In this document: positions 46,302-53,874 of the stretch, one piece after another
How the letters are laid out: every line of letters begins with the position of its first letter
Position numbering within the stretch: the stretch's first letter is position 1
Assembly (NCBI GenBank): GCA_001897155.1
Contig: MKSF01000021.1
Location: 1-64,000 of the forward strand
Direction: 5' to 3'
Source of the DNA: Bacteroidetes bacterium 47-18
GTDB lineage: Bacteria > Bacteroidota > Bacteroidia > Chitinophagales > Chitinophagaceae
Length of the DNA stretch: 64,000 bases
The notes under the pieces: generated by a model
Seen by the model: only the letters and a program-made list of their open reading frames with translations
The model's database searches: none
What the model was told of the DNA's origin: nothing
Position numbers and translations under genes: made by a program

Positions 46302-47366
46302 ATGACACATTTAAAAAGAATAGCTGTAACCTTGGCTTTCAGCCTGCTGGGCATTTACAATGCCGGAGCGCAGTTGTCCAACCCGGAGGCCCGGAAGATG
46401 AAGGAGAATGCCCAGAATGATATGAACCGGGGCCAATACGGCAATGCCATCTTATTATACAACCAGGCCATCAAGCTGGAGCCCAATGACGTGGAACTGA
46501 GAAGGGACCTGGCCTACGCGCATTACCTGAACGGTACAGCGGACAAAGGCAGGGAGATCATCAGCGAAGTGCTGAAAACGGACTATGCCGATGAGCAGAC
46601 CTTCCAGATAGCGGCGGCCATAGAAAGCAAGCTCGGGAATAACAATAAGGCCAAAAGCATACTGAACAACGGGCTGAAAAAATACCCGAAGTCAGCGCTG
46701 CTGTATTTTAACAGGGGCAACCTGCTGTCGCTCGAAGGCAAATCCCGCCAGGCGGTCCAGAACTTCGAGGACGGCATCAAAGCGGACCCTAATTATGCCG
46801 CGAACTATTTTGCGCTGGCCAGGCAGTATGAAAGCAGCAATAACCTCTGGAGCATCCTGTATTACGAGATATTTATCAACCTGGAGCCTTCATCCAAGAA
46901 AACGGCTGAGGCCAAAAGCAGCCTTTACAAGGGTTATATCAACTATTTCCAGAAGGAAAGCACCACGCAACTGCCGTCCTTCGGCACTTCCGGCAACGGC
47001 CCTTCCGGGCAGTCGTTCGACAAGGTGCTTACTTACCTCATCAATAAAAACGTGGCGGCCATCACCAGCGGTATCAATACGGAAAGCCTGTCGATGCTGC
47101 GGACCAGGATCATCCTGGACTGGAACCTTTCCTATGCCGGCAATTATCCTTTCTCCCTGTTCTCTTATTATGACAGGCTGCTGAAAGCCGGTCATTTTGA
47201 GGCCTATAATCAATGGCTGTTCGGAGCCAATGAGAATTCCACCACCTTCGCAACGTGGATCAAGACCAATACCGCGTCCTATTCGGACTTTGAGAAGTGG
47301 CTGAACAATAACCCGCTGCAGCTCAACAGCTATGACCCCGCCCCCTTTAAGCAGGGTTCCAGATAA
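46302..47366 (+). CDS. Secreted tetratricopeptide repeat protein
   Basis: 354 residues from ATG 46302 (MTHLKRIAVTLAFSLLGIYN, signal peptide ending AGAQ). An in-frame TTG at 46266 would start inside the -7 box. At least four TPR units: GQYGNAILLYNQAIKLEPND, NNKAKSILNNGLKKYPKS, ALLYFNRGNLLSLEGKSRQA and NYAANYFALARQYESSNN. The C-terminal third (from about 225) is not TPR and carries FDKVLTYLINKNVAAI and FSLFSYYDRLLKAG. A scaffold role is expected; partner unknown. acpP-like gene follows. Confidence 0.8.
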   Translation: MTHLKRIAVTLAFSLLGIYNAGAQLSNPEARKMKENAQNDMNRGQYGNAILLYNQAIKLEPNDVELRRDLAYAHYLNGTADKGREIISEVLKTDYADEQTFQIAAAIESKLGNNNKAKSILNNGLKKYPKSALLYFNRGNLLSLEGKSRQAVQNFEDGIKADPNYAANYFALARQYESSNNLWSILYYEIFINLEPSSKKTAEAKSSLYKGYINYFQKESTTQLPSFGTSGNGPSGQSFDKVLTYLINKNVAAITSGINTESLSMLRTRIILDWNLSYAGNYPFSLFSYYDRLLKAGHFEAYNQWLFGANENSTTFATWIKTNTASYSDFEKWLNNNPLQLNSYDPAPFKQGSR

Positions 47367-47382
47367 ATAATGATAAATTACC

Positions 47383-47390
47383 TAATTTTG
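47383..47390 (+). promoter_or_regulatory. Putative -7 box for the acyl carrier protein gene
   Basis: TAATTTTG, 31 bp upstream of the ATG at 47422. No -33 TTTG seen. Confidence 0.4.
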
Positions 47391-47421
47391 CGTATCGTTT
47401 CAAATCAAATTACGTTTAAGC

Positions 47422-47679
47422 ATGTCTGACACTACGGTTAAGTTAAAGCAACAAATTATAGAAGCATTGAATTTACAGGGTATGACGCCCGATGAAATAG
47501 CAGATGACGCTCCATTGTTCGGGGACGGCCTCGGGCTGGACAGTATAGACTCACTCGAGCTGATGGTCCTGCTGGAAAGGAATTACGGCATTAAAATAGA
47601 AGATGCTTCGGAAGGCCGGAATATCATGCATTCCGTTCAGTCCATGGCAAGCTATATTGACGCCCACAGGAAATTTTAA
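47422..47679 (+). CDS. Acyl carrier protein (solitary)
   Basis: 85 residues. Phosphopantetheine site GLGLDSIDSLELMVLLE (Ser of DSIDSLEL). The long first helix and ASEGRNIMHSVQSMASYID match the Bacteroidota branch that serves flexirubin/aryl-polyene or specialised lipid synthesis rather than the main AcpP. No ketosynthase, acyltransferase or other fatty-acid gene is adjacent; it has a strong terminator of its own. Carrier partners are therefore encoded elsewhere. Confidence 0.88.
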   Translation: MSDTTVKLKQQIIEALNLQGMTPDEIADDAPLFGDGLGLDSIDSLELMVLLERNYGIKIEDASEGRNIMHSVQSMASYIDAHRKF

Positions 47680-47701
47680 TATGCTCCCATCTTATTCCCC
47701 T

Positions 47702-47741
47702 AAGCCGGCCGCGTTCTCTGTCACGCGGCCGGCTTATTTTT
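47702..47741 (+). terminator. Intrinsic terminator of the acyl carrier protein gene
   Basis: Perfect 12-bp stem AAGCCGGCCGCG / CGCGGCCGGCTT followed by ATTTTTG. Confidence 0.85.
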
Positions 47742-47858
47742 GACCCGCTCACAGCCGCTGCCGGACCCGATGCCAGCACATCGCCGGAAGCCTTACGGAG
47801 CAGCGTGATGGTCTGCCTGCCGGAGCCTGTGCATCTTAAATATAAAAGTTTAAAAAAA

Positions 47859-47889
47859 TTTGACTGTTATGTATATTTTCTTACATTTG
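47859..47889 (+). promoter_or_regulatory. Promoter of the PUR-alpha-like gene
   Basis: TTTG at 47859-47862, exactly 19-bp spacer, TACATTTG at 47882-47889. A textbook Bacteroidota promoter. Transcription should begin near 47894, downstream of the first ATG of the open frame (47860). Confidence 0.85.
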
Positions 47890-47934
47890 CAACAGTCAGA
47901 TTTATTATTAATTAACTTTAAATTAAAAAGAAAA

Positions 47935-48327
47935 GTGGCGTACGATAACAACAAAAATTACGACGAGAAGCGCAACAGCGAAAGTTTTTTCAGTAAGAAA
48001 ATCAGAGCTGGTAAAAGAAGAACTTATTTTTTTGACGTAAGAGAGACTAAAAGTAATGACTACTTCATTACCATTACGGAAAGCAAGAAGCGTTTTAATG
48101 ATGATGGCTATGACCGTCATAAGATGTTCCTGTACAAAGAAGACTTCAATAAATTCCTGGCCGCATTAACTGAAACTATCAACTACGTGAAAACAGACCT
48201 GATGCCGGACTTTGATTTTGATGCGTTCAACCACTTCAACGAAGGAGAAGAAAACGGTACCCCTGCCGCTGAAGAGTATGTGCCGGCTAATGTCACTGAT
48301 GACAACATCGACTCCTGGAATAACTAA
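47935..48327 (+). CDS. PUR-alpha-like DUF3276 protein
   Basis: 130 residues from GTG 47935 (start residues VAYDNNKNYDEKR). The frame opens earlier at ATG 47860, but that codon overlaps the -33 element, so it cannot be in the mRNA. One PUR domain: GKRRTYFFDVRETKSNDYFI near 29-48, ITESKKRF and HKMFLYKEDFNKFLAALTE. PUR repeats bind single-stranded nucleic acid and dimerise to form the fold. The acidic tail ends DDNIDSWNN. Separate unit with own promoter and terminator. Confidence 0.88.
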   Translation: MAYDNNKNYDEKRNSESFFSKKIRAGKRRTYFFDVRETKSNDYFITITESKKRFNDDGYDRHKMFLYKEDFNKFLAALTETINYVKTDLMPDFDFDAFNHFNEGEENGTPAAEEYVPANVTDDNIDSWNN

Positions 48328-48353
48328 TATACTTATCAAATCAAAATATCAGA

Positions 48354-48389
48354 AAACGCTTTACCTTTACAGGTAAAGCGTTTTTTTTG
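48354..48389 (+). terminator. Intrinsic terminator of the PUR-alpha-like gene
   Basis: Stem AAACGCTTTACCT / AGGTAAAGCGTTT followed by TTTTTG; lies 17 bp before dapF. Confidence 0.9.
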
Positions 48390-48405
48390 ACCAATACGAA
48401 CGGCA

Positions 48406-49347
48406 ATGGAAGCAATAACACTCATAAAGGGACACGGATCGGAAAATGATTTTTTTATCATTGACAACCTGGAACAACGGTTCGATGACCGGGCAAAATC
48501 AGACCTGAGCAGGATATTGTGCGACAGGAAGAATATACTGGGCGGGGCGGACGGCGTCCTGTTTATGGAAAAGGGCCGGCAGAGCCCTCACCTGATGCGT
48601 ATCTTCAATGCTGACGGCACGGAAGCCCTGATGTGCGGTAACGGCATGCGGCTGGCGGGAAGATGGTCTGCCGGTCAACTGGACGCAACCGAGGTGACGG
48701 TGGAGAATGTGACCCACCTGCCTTACCGTATCAGGGTACAGGAAGATTTTTTCAGGGACGTTTTCGGTATCAGCATTCGTTTTCCGCCTCCCGGCCTGGA
48801 GCAGGATTTTATCAAGGGCGCCCCGGTGGTACTGCAGCAGCAAGCGATCGGGGGATTCGATGAAAAAAGGGCTTACACGGCCATTACCATGCCCAACCCG
48901 CATATCATCGCCTTTATGCAGCATATTGATGACCAGGAGCTGGAAGCAGCAGGAAAAGCCGCCAATGATAACAAACAGCTGTTTCCCCAGGGTGTCAATG
49001 TAAGCTGGACCTCCGTCATAGATGACCATACTATTTTCGTCAGCACCTATGAGAGAGGTGTAGGGCTCACCAATGCCTGTGGAACGGCCATGGTAGCCGC
49101 TACCGTGGCGGGTGTGCTGAGAGGCGACCTGCCGCCCGGCGAAACGATCACCGTCCGCAATAAGGGCGGCTTCATAAAGGTAACGGTATATGAAGACTGG
49201 TCCACCCTTATGACCGGCAATGCCACGTATAACGCGCATTATTCCGTAGCTGTTGACGGGCAGGACCAGATACTCATCCTCAGCCATGTGACCGGCAATG
49301 AGCAGGAAAAGTACGAGCTGCTGAAAGCCGCTGCCGCCCGGCAGTGA
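48406..49347 (+). CDS. dapF: Diaminopimelate epimerase
   Basis: Interconverts LL- and meso-DAP for lysine and peptidoglycan. 313 residues, a little longer than E. coli DapF (274). GHGSENDFFIID at the start, first catalytic Cys in LMCGNGMR near 76, second in TNACGTAMVAAT near 224, with PNPHIIAFM between. Both Cys are present, so the epimerase should be active. It stands alone; no lysA or dapL next to it. Confidence 0.93.
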   Translation: MEAITLIKGHGSENDFFIIDNLEQRFDDRAKSDLSRILCDRKNILGGADGVLFMEKGRQSPHLMRIFNADGTEALMCGNGMRLAGRWSAGQLDATEVTVENVTHLPYRIRVQEDFFRDVFGISIRFPPPGLEQDFIKGAPVVLQQQAIGGFDEKRAYTAITMPNPHIIAFMQHIDDQELEAAGKAANDNKQLFPQGVNVSWTSVIDDHTIFVSTYERGVGLTNACGTAMVAATVAGVLRGDLPPGETITVRNKGGFIKVTVYEDWSTLMTGNATYNAHYSVAVDGQDQILILSHVTGNEQEKYELLKAAAARQ

Positions 49348-49380
49348 CAATCCATATGCCGGGATAGCAGGTACATCTTT

Positions 49381-49462
49381 ATAAGCGATTATCAGCTTAC
49401 AGGCAGCACTTTTGTCATAAATGTACTGCATGCGTACCGGCCATTCCGAACGGATATGAGAC
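49381..49462 (-). repeat. Family B dispersed intergenic repeat, copy 4 (short)
   Basis: Inverse orientation: GGCCATTCCGAACGGATATG at 49439-49458 (core) and ATCAGCTTACAGGCAGCAC at 49391-49409 (tail). The middle is shorter than in the other copies. Convergent gap between dapF and the gene ending at 49513. Confidence 0.75.
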
Positions 49463-49512
49463 ACCTCTTACCCTACATCACCCAACTATATTATAACATT
49501 TATAAAATTGGC

Positions 49513-50481
49513 TTAGGGCAGCAGGAGAGTGTACAGCACATTGTCTGCCAGGAAATGCATGGTGTACTCCGTAGCCAGTTCCAGGATAGTAGCATTCCGG
49601 CTGTCATAATCTGCCAGGAAAGTGGCGACCGCCTTACGCCCGGCCTTATCCAGCTCCACCGTCTGCGCCAGCTCATGGATCGCATGGAGCGTAAGCCCGT
49701 CATCCTTCAGCTCCCCGATCGTCGCGATCATCCAGCTAAGCGCCATAAAGCCGGTCTTATCAAGACAGATCAGCTTTTCATACTTATAGCTGCCGGTAAA
49801 CTGGTTAAAAGGAGATGCCAGCACCTTATCTGTCAGGTATTTCCTGAACTTTTCAGGTACCGGGTCGGCTGTTTCCTTAAGCTTTACCATACCGTCCAGA
49901 GCGTGACAGTAAATGCTGAGCCAGCGCAGCTTCCTGCGCAGCTCATGTACATGCTCCTCTATATCTTCAAAGGGGAATGGCGCCTTTCCTATAAAAGAAT
50001 AGACCTTGCGGATTTCAGAACGGTACACCTCTACCAGGGCCTGCCGCTCTTCCGCTTCCTTCAGCCATTTCAGGGTCCTGAGCTTTTTATTCCACTCAGG
50101 CAGGCGTCGCCCGTTCCACCAGTCACCTGATGCCAGCACTTCGTTCACATGCTGCGCTGCCGCTTCCCTCTTCCGTACTATCTGTGTCCTGATGACCTCC
50201 GGTAATGCCGCATCCGCAGACAATTCCTTGTCCAGCACCACATAAAAGTCGTACATGCCCAAAGCGTCTTCTACCAGCTTGGCCTGCTCCAGCATCTTCT
50301 TAAAGGTTTTGCCATTGTGCAGGTCCTGGTACAGGCGGCACAGCCCTTCCACCATAAAGAACGGCGTTCTTAAATCATTTTTATAAACATACTCCACCGG
50401 GTCGTCCGACCGGGAAGCTTTCTCCAGGATAGCGCCGATATTATCCATTTGCTTTACAAATCTCAGGTAGCCGAATTTCAT
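49513..50481 (-). CDS. CHAD-like alpha-helical protein of unknown function
   Basis: 322 residues, strongly helical and rich in Lys, Arg and Glu. Internal segment EEHVHELRRKLRWLSIYCHAL near 178-198 resembles the basic helix of CHAD domains (HxxRxxxRRLR), and KLRTLKWLKEAEERQALVEVY shows a similar spacing. CHAD proteins bind polyphosphate. The match is by eye only. Neighbouring same-strand genes: ElaA-type acetyltransferase and M42 peptidase, with 60 bp between the acetyltransferase and this gene. Confidence 0.45.
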   Translation of the reverse strand: MKFGYLRFVKQMDNIGAILEKASRSDDPVEYVYKNDLRTPFFMVEGLCRLYQDLHNGKTFKKMLEQAKLVEDALGMYDFYVVLDKELSADAALPEVIRTQIVRKREAAAQHVNEVLASGDWWNGRRLPEWNKKLRTLKWLKEAEERQALVEVYRSEIRKVYSFIGKAPFPFEDIEEHVHELRRKLRWLSIYCHALDGMVKLKETADPVPEKFRKYLTDKVLASPFNQFTGSYKYEKLICLDKTGFMALSWMIATIGELKDDGLTLHAIHELAQTVELDKAGRKAVATFLADYDSRNATILELATEYTMHFLADNVLYTLLLP

Positions 50482-50551
50482 AATCGTTCTGTTTAAAGGT
50501 GAATAACAGGCTGCAGGTGACCGATAGCTGCCAGCGCAGCTTTGATATGGA

Positions 50552-50998
50552 TCAGGACAGCAGCATTTCTATATGCGGTATATCGTCTTCAAGGTATTGC
50601 ACACCCTGCGGCACAAAGCCAAGGCGCTCATAAAATTCCAGCAAGTACAACTGCGCGGAGATTCGTACAGGATATCCCGGATAAGCCATACGGCACTGCT
50701 CCATGGCGTACTCCATCAGGGGGACGCCCCAGCCCTGCCTCCTGATGTCCGGATGGGTCACTACCCTGCCTATGGCTGCAGCGGCATCGTACTTTATGCC
50801 CGGAGGTATGCACCTGGTATAGCCTGTAATGCGGTCGTTCTCATCCACCATCAGGTTATGGGAGGCCAGGAGATCCACCTCATCCATATCCTGATAAGGG
50901 CATTGCTGCTCCACCACGAATACCAGGGAGCGGAGCTGCAGCAAGGCATACAGCTCCCTGTTCGTAAGCGCTTCAAAGGTTTTGGTAACGAATCGCAT
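50552..50998 (-). CDS. elaA: ElaA-type GNAT N-acetyltransferase
   Basis: 148 residues from the ATG at 50998; an alternative at 51013 would overlap the M42 gene by 14 nt. FVVEQQCPYQDMDEVD near 30 is the ElaA signature. Acetyl-CoA loop IGRVVTHPDIRRQGWGVPLMEY near 80-100 (here RQGWG), then ISAQLYLLEFYERLGF. Substrate unknown. It starts one or two bases from the M42 stop, so the pair is an operon. Confidence 0.85.
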   Translation of the reverse strand: MRFVTKTFEALTNRELYALLQLRSLVFVVEQQCPYQDMDEVDLLASHNLMVDENDRITGYTRCIPPGIKYDAAAAIGRVVTHPDIRRQGWGVPLMEYAMEQCRMAYPGYPVRISAQLYLLEFYERLGFVPQGVQYLEDDIPHIEMLLS

Positions 50999-50999
50999 T

Positions 51000-52088
51000 T
51001 TAAAGCTTATCAAAATATTTGAAAGAATGATTTTTCCGGATATTCAGCAAGGTATGGTAGATCAGGGAGATCACGTTCGACACATCATCCTTATGCACCA
51101 TTTCAACGGTAGTATGCATATACCGGAGCGGTAAGGAGATCAGCGCCGAAGGCGTACCCGCGTTGCTGTAGGCAAAGGCATCCGTATCCGTACCGGTGGA
51201 ACGGGAGCAGGCATTCTTCTGTAAAGGTATCTCCTGCTCGGAGGCGGTATCCAGCAGCAGCTTCAGGAGATTCATCTGCACTGCCGGTCCATAGGCCACT
51301 ACGGGTCCTGAACCGCATTTCACATCACCCTGCACATGCTTGTTGATCATCGGCGTATGCGTGTCGTGCGTGACGTCCGTACAGATCGCCACATCCGGCT
51401 GCAGCCTCCTGGAGATCATTTCAGCACCACGCAACCCTATCTCTTCCTGTACCGCGTTGACCACATACAGGGTATAGGGCAGCTTCTTTTTATTCTCCTT
51501 CAGGAGCCGGGCCACTTCCGCTATCATAAATCCCCCTATCCTGTTATCCAGCGCACGGCCCACATAGTACCGGTCATTCAGCACCTCGAAGGTATCTTCA
51601 TAGGTGATGACAGAACCGATATCAATGCCCAGCTCCAGGACCTCGTCCCTGGAAGTACAGCCGCAGTCGATAAAGATATTCTTAAGGGTCGGCGCCTCTT
51701 CCTTCTCGCCGGAGCGGGTATGGATGGCAGGCCAGCCGAAGACGCCTTTCACAACGCCTTTAGCACCGTGAATCAGCACTTTTTTGGAAGGTGCGATCTG
51801 GTGGTCCGAACCTCCGTTCCTGATCACATAGATCAGCCCGTCATTCGTGATATAATTGACATACCAGGATATCTCGTCCGCGTGCGCCTCGATGACCACC
51901 TTGTAATCCTTACCGGGATTGATGACACCTACCGCCGTTCCGTAATCATCCAGGAACCATTCATCTATATAGGGCTCTAAATATTTCAGCCATATCTTCT
52001 GCCCTCCCGCTTCAAACGATGTGGGAGAAGGGTTATTGATATAAGACTCTAAAAATGCCAGGGACTGCTTAGTCATTACTTTTTTCAT
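51000..52088 (-). CDS. M42 family metallopeptidase (glutamyl aminopeptidase-like)
   Basis: 362 residues. Metal and catalytic residues of the M42 family: His in VIEAHADEISWYV, Asp in GRALDNRIGGFMIAEV, Glu pair in VNAVQEEIGLRGA, Asp in AICTDVTHDT and His in MHTTVEMVHKDD. M42 enzymes form large tetrahedral dodecamers that trim peptides in the cytoplasm. First gene of a pair with the ElaA-like acetyltransferase. Confidence 0.92.
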   Translation of the reverse strand: MKKVMTKQSLAFLESYINNPSPTSFEAGGQKIWLKYLEPYIDEWFLDDYGTAVGVINPGKDYKVVIEAHADEISWYVNYITNDGLIYVIRNGGSDHQIAPSKKVLIHGAKGVVKGVFGWPAIHTRSGEKEEAPTLKNIFIDCGCTSRDEVLELGIDIGSVITYEDTFEVLNDRYYVGRALDNRIGGFMIAEVARLLKENKKKLPYTLYVVNAVQEEIGLRGAEMISRRLQPDVAICTDVTHDTHTPMINKHVQGDVKCGSGPVVAYGPAVQMNLLKLLLDTASEQEIPLQKNACSRSTGTDTDAFAYSNAGTPSALISLPLRYMHTTVEMVHKDDVSNVISLIYHTLLNIRKNHSFKYFDKL

Positions 52089-52191
52089 ATGGTCGCTCTT
52101 TGCTGTAAAAGGTTATGCAATAGTACAAATATCGCGTATTTCGGCTTAAAAACCCTGTACTTCGACCGGCGCCGGTTTTTTGAAATATTTT

Positions 52192-52222
52192 TTTGCGGAA
52201 ATCAAAACTCGTTATATATTTG
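52192..52222 (+). promoter_or_regulatory. Promoter of the tRNA-Thr pair
   Basis: TTTG at 52192-52195, exactly 19-bp spacer, TATATTTG at 52215-52222. Perfect consensus; the first tRNA begins 22 bp later. Confidence 0.85.
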
Positions 52223-52243
52223 CACCCGTTTCGATGCAGCTAC

Positions 52244-52316
52244 GCCGCCTTAGCTCAGTTGGTAGAGCAGCTGATTTGTAATCAGCAGGTCGTAAGTTCG
52301 AGTCTTATAGGCGGCT
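52244..52316 (+). tRNA. tRNA-Thr (anticodon UGU), copy 1
   Basis: 73 nt. Acceptor stem GCCGCCT / AGGCGGC, D-arm GCTC-AGTTGGTA-GAGC, anticodon stem GCTGA / TCAGC with loop TTTGTAA (anticodon TGT at 52277-52279), T-arm GTAAG-TTCGAGT-CTTAT, discriminator T. CCA is not encoded. Confidence 0.97.
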
Positions 52317-52355
52317 CTCTGAAAAACCCCGTACCATCGTGTACAATATGCTATT

Positions 52356-52428
52356 GCCGCCTTAGCTCAGCTGGTAGAGCAGCTGATTTGTAATCAGCAG
52401 GTCGTAAGTTCGAATCTTATAGGCGGCT
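52356..52428 (+). tRNA. tRNA-Thr (anticodon UGU), copy 2
   Basis: 73 nt. Same acceptor, anticodon and T-stems as copy 1; differs at only two positions (D-loop AGCTGGTA, T-loop TTCGAAT). It lies 39 bp after copy 1 and probably shares its promoter. Confidence 0.97.
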
Positions 52429-52560
52429 CTTTTCCCTCTCCTGTTTTCCCGGCGCTGTTCATCATTTCCCTGTCCTATAATCCATTGTTATTAAAGCCTG
52501 GCGTGAGCGGTCTTGTCCGTAATTTTTGTAACTTGCCGCATTAATTTCAGAATACATCTT

Positions 52561-53769
52561 ATGCTTAAAATAGGACTCATCAGGGAAGGCAAGAAGATTC
52601 CCGACACCAGGGTGGCGCTGACGCCCGAGCAATGCGCTGTCATCACCAATACCTACCCGGACATCCGGATCGTAGTGGAATCCTCTCCCAACCGGTGCTA
52701 TACGGACCAGGAATATACCGCGCAGCATATACCCGTAGTGACCGACGTCAGCGACTGTGATATCCTGTTAGGGATAAAGGAAGTGCCCATTCCGTCCCTG
52801 ATCCCCGGCAAGACCTATTTTTTCTTCAGCCACACCAAAAAGAAGCAGCCCTATAACCAGGACCTGATGAAGGCCATGATAGCAGAGCGCATCACTATGA
52901 TAGACTATGAGACGCTCACGTATGATGACGGCGCCAGGATCATAGGCTTTGGGTTCTATGCAGGCGTGGTAGGTGCCCACAACGGGTTGCTCACCTATGG
53001 TATGAAAAGTAAAAAGTATAACCTGATCCCCGCGCATCTTTGCAGGGACAAAAAAGAAATGCTCCAGCAGTACAACCATGTCAAGCTGCCGCCGATGAAG
53101 ATCGTGGTGACAGGCAGCGGTAAGGTAGCTGCGGGCATTCTGGATATACTGCATTCCTGGGACATCAAGAATATAGAGCCCGAAGATTTCCTGGGCCAGT
53201 CCTATGATTACCCGGTCTATACCCACCTGAAAGGCCACGACCTCTACCAGCATAAGGACGGTGAGCACTTTAACAGGAGTGAGTTCCACGAGCATCCCGA
53301 AAGATACAAATGCGTATTCGGTCCTTATACCCGTACTGCCGACATATTGATGCACGGCATTTACTGGAACGATAAAATAGACGCTATGTTCAGGGCGGAA
53401 GATATCAGGAACAGGGATTTCACCCTCCAGGTCATAGCCGATATCACGTGCGACCCCTTCGGCTCCATACCGATCAATGTAGGCGCTTCCACCATCACCC
53501 AACCCGTGTACGGTATTGACAGAAAATCCGGCCAGCAGACCGTCCCGTTCCTGCCCTCAGATATCAGCGTTGATGTGATGGCGGTGGACAACCTGCCCAA
53601 TGAGCTGCCCAGGGATGCCTCTGAGCATTTTGGTGAGCATATGATCAAATACATCATACCGGAGCTCCTAAAGGAAGAGAGCGAGATGCTGGACAGGGCC
53701 ACTATCTGTAAGGACGGTCGCCTGACCTCTTATTTTGACTACCTGGCTGATTATGCTTACGGTGAATGA
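52561..53769 (+). CDS. Saccharopine/lysine dehydrogenase-like NAD(P) oxidoreductase
   Basis: 402 residues from ATG 52561 (MLKIGLIREGKKIPDTRVAL); an upstream in-frame ATG at 52513 lies in AT-poor leader without homology. N-terminal alanine-dehydrogenase/PNT-like domain with VALTPEQCAVI and YFFFSHTKKKQPYN, catalytic-looking DYETLTYDDGARIIGFGFYAG, then IVVTGSGKVAAGILDIL (NAD loop) near 182. The HTKKKQPYN plus GFYAGVVGAHNGL pattern is that of Lys1-type saccharopine dehydrogenase. The exact substrate is not fixed by sequence; alanine dehydrogenase-like activity is an alternative. Confidence 0.85.
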   Translation: MLKIGLIREGKKIPDTRVALTPEQCAVITNTYPDIRIVVESSPNRCYTDQEYTAQHIPVVTDVSDCDILLGIKEVPIPSLIPGKTYFFFSHTKKKQPYNQDLMKAMIAERITMIDYETLTYDDGARIIGFGFYAGVVGAHNGLLTYGMKSKKYNLIPAHLCRDKKEMLQQYNHVKLPPMKIVVTGSGKVAAGILDILHSWDIKNIEPEDFLGQSYDYPVYTHLKGHDLYQHKDGEHFNRSEFHEHPERYKCVFGPYTRTADILMHGIYWNDKIDAMFRAEDIRNRDFTLQVIADITCDPFGSIPINVGASTITQPVYGIDRKSGQQTVPFLPSDISVDVMAVDNLPNELPRDASEHFGEHMIKYIIPELLKEESEMLDRATICKDGRLTSYFDYLADYAYGE

Positions 53770-53828
53770 ATAGAACCCGGTAAAACAATTTTTTAGGCAT
53801 CCGTGTACCAAAAAATTCAGAGTTGAAT

Positions 53829-53836
53829 TATCTTTG
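53829..53836 (+). promoter_or_regulatory. Putative -7 box of carA
   Basis: TATCTTTG, 38 bp upstream of the ATG at 53875; no clear -33 element. Confidence 0.4.
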
Positions 53837-53874
53837 CACCATCTTTACTTAATATACAGCAACTAAATTTCAGA

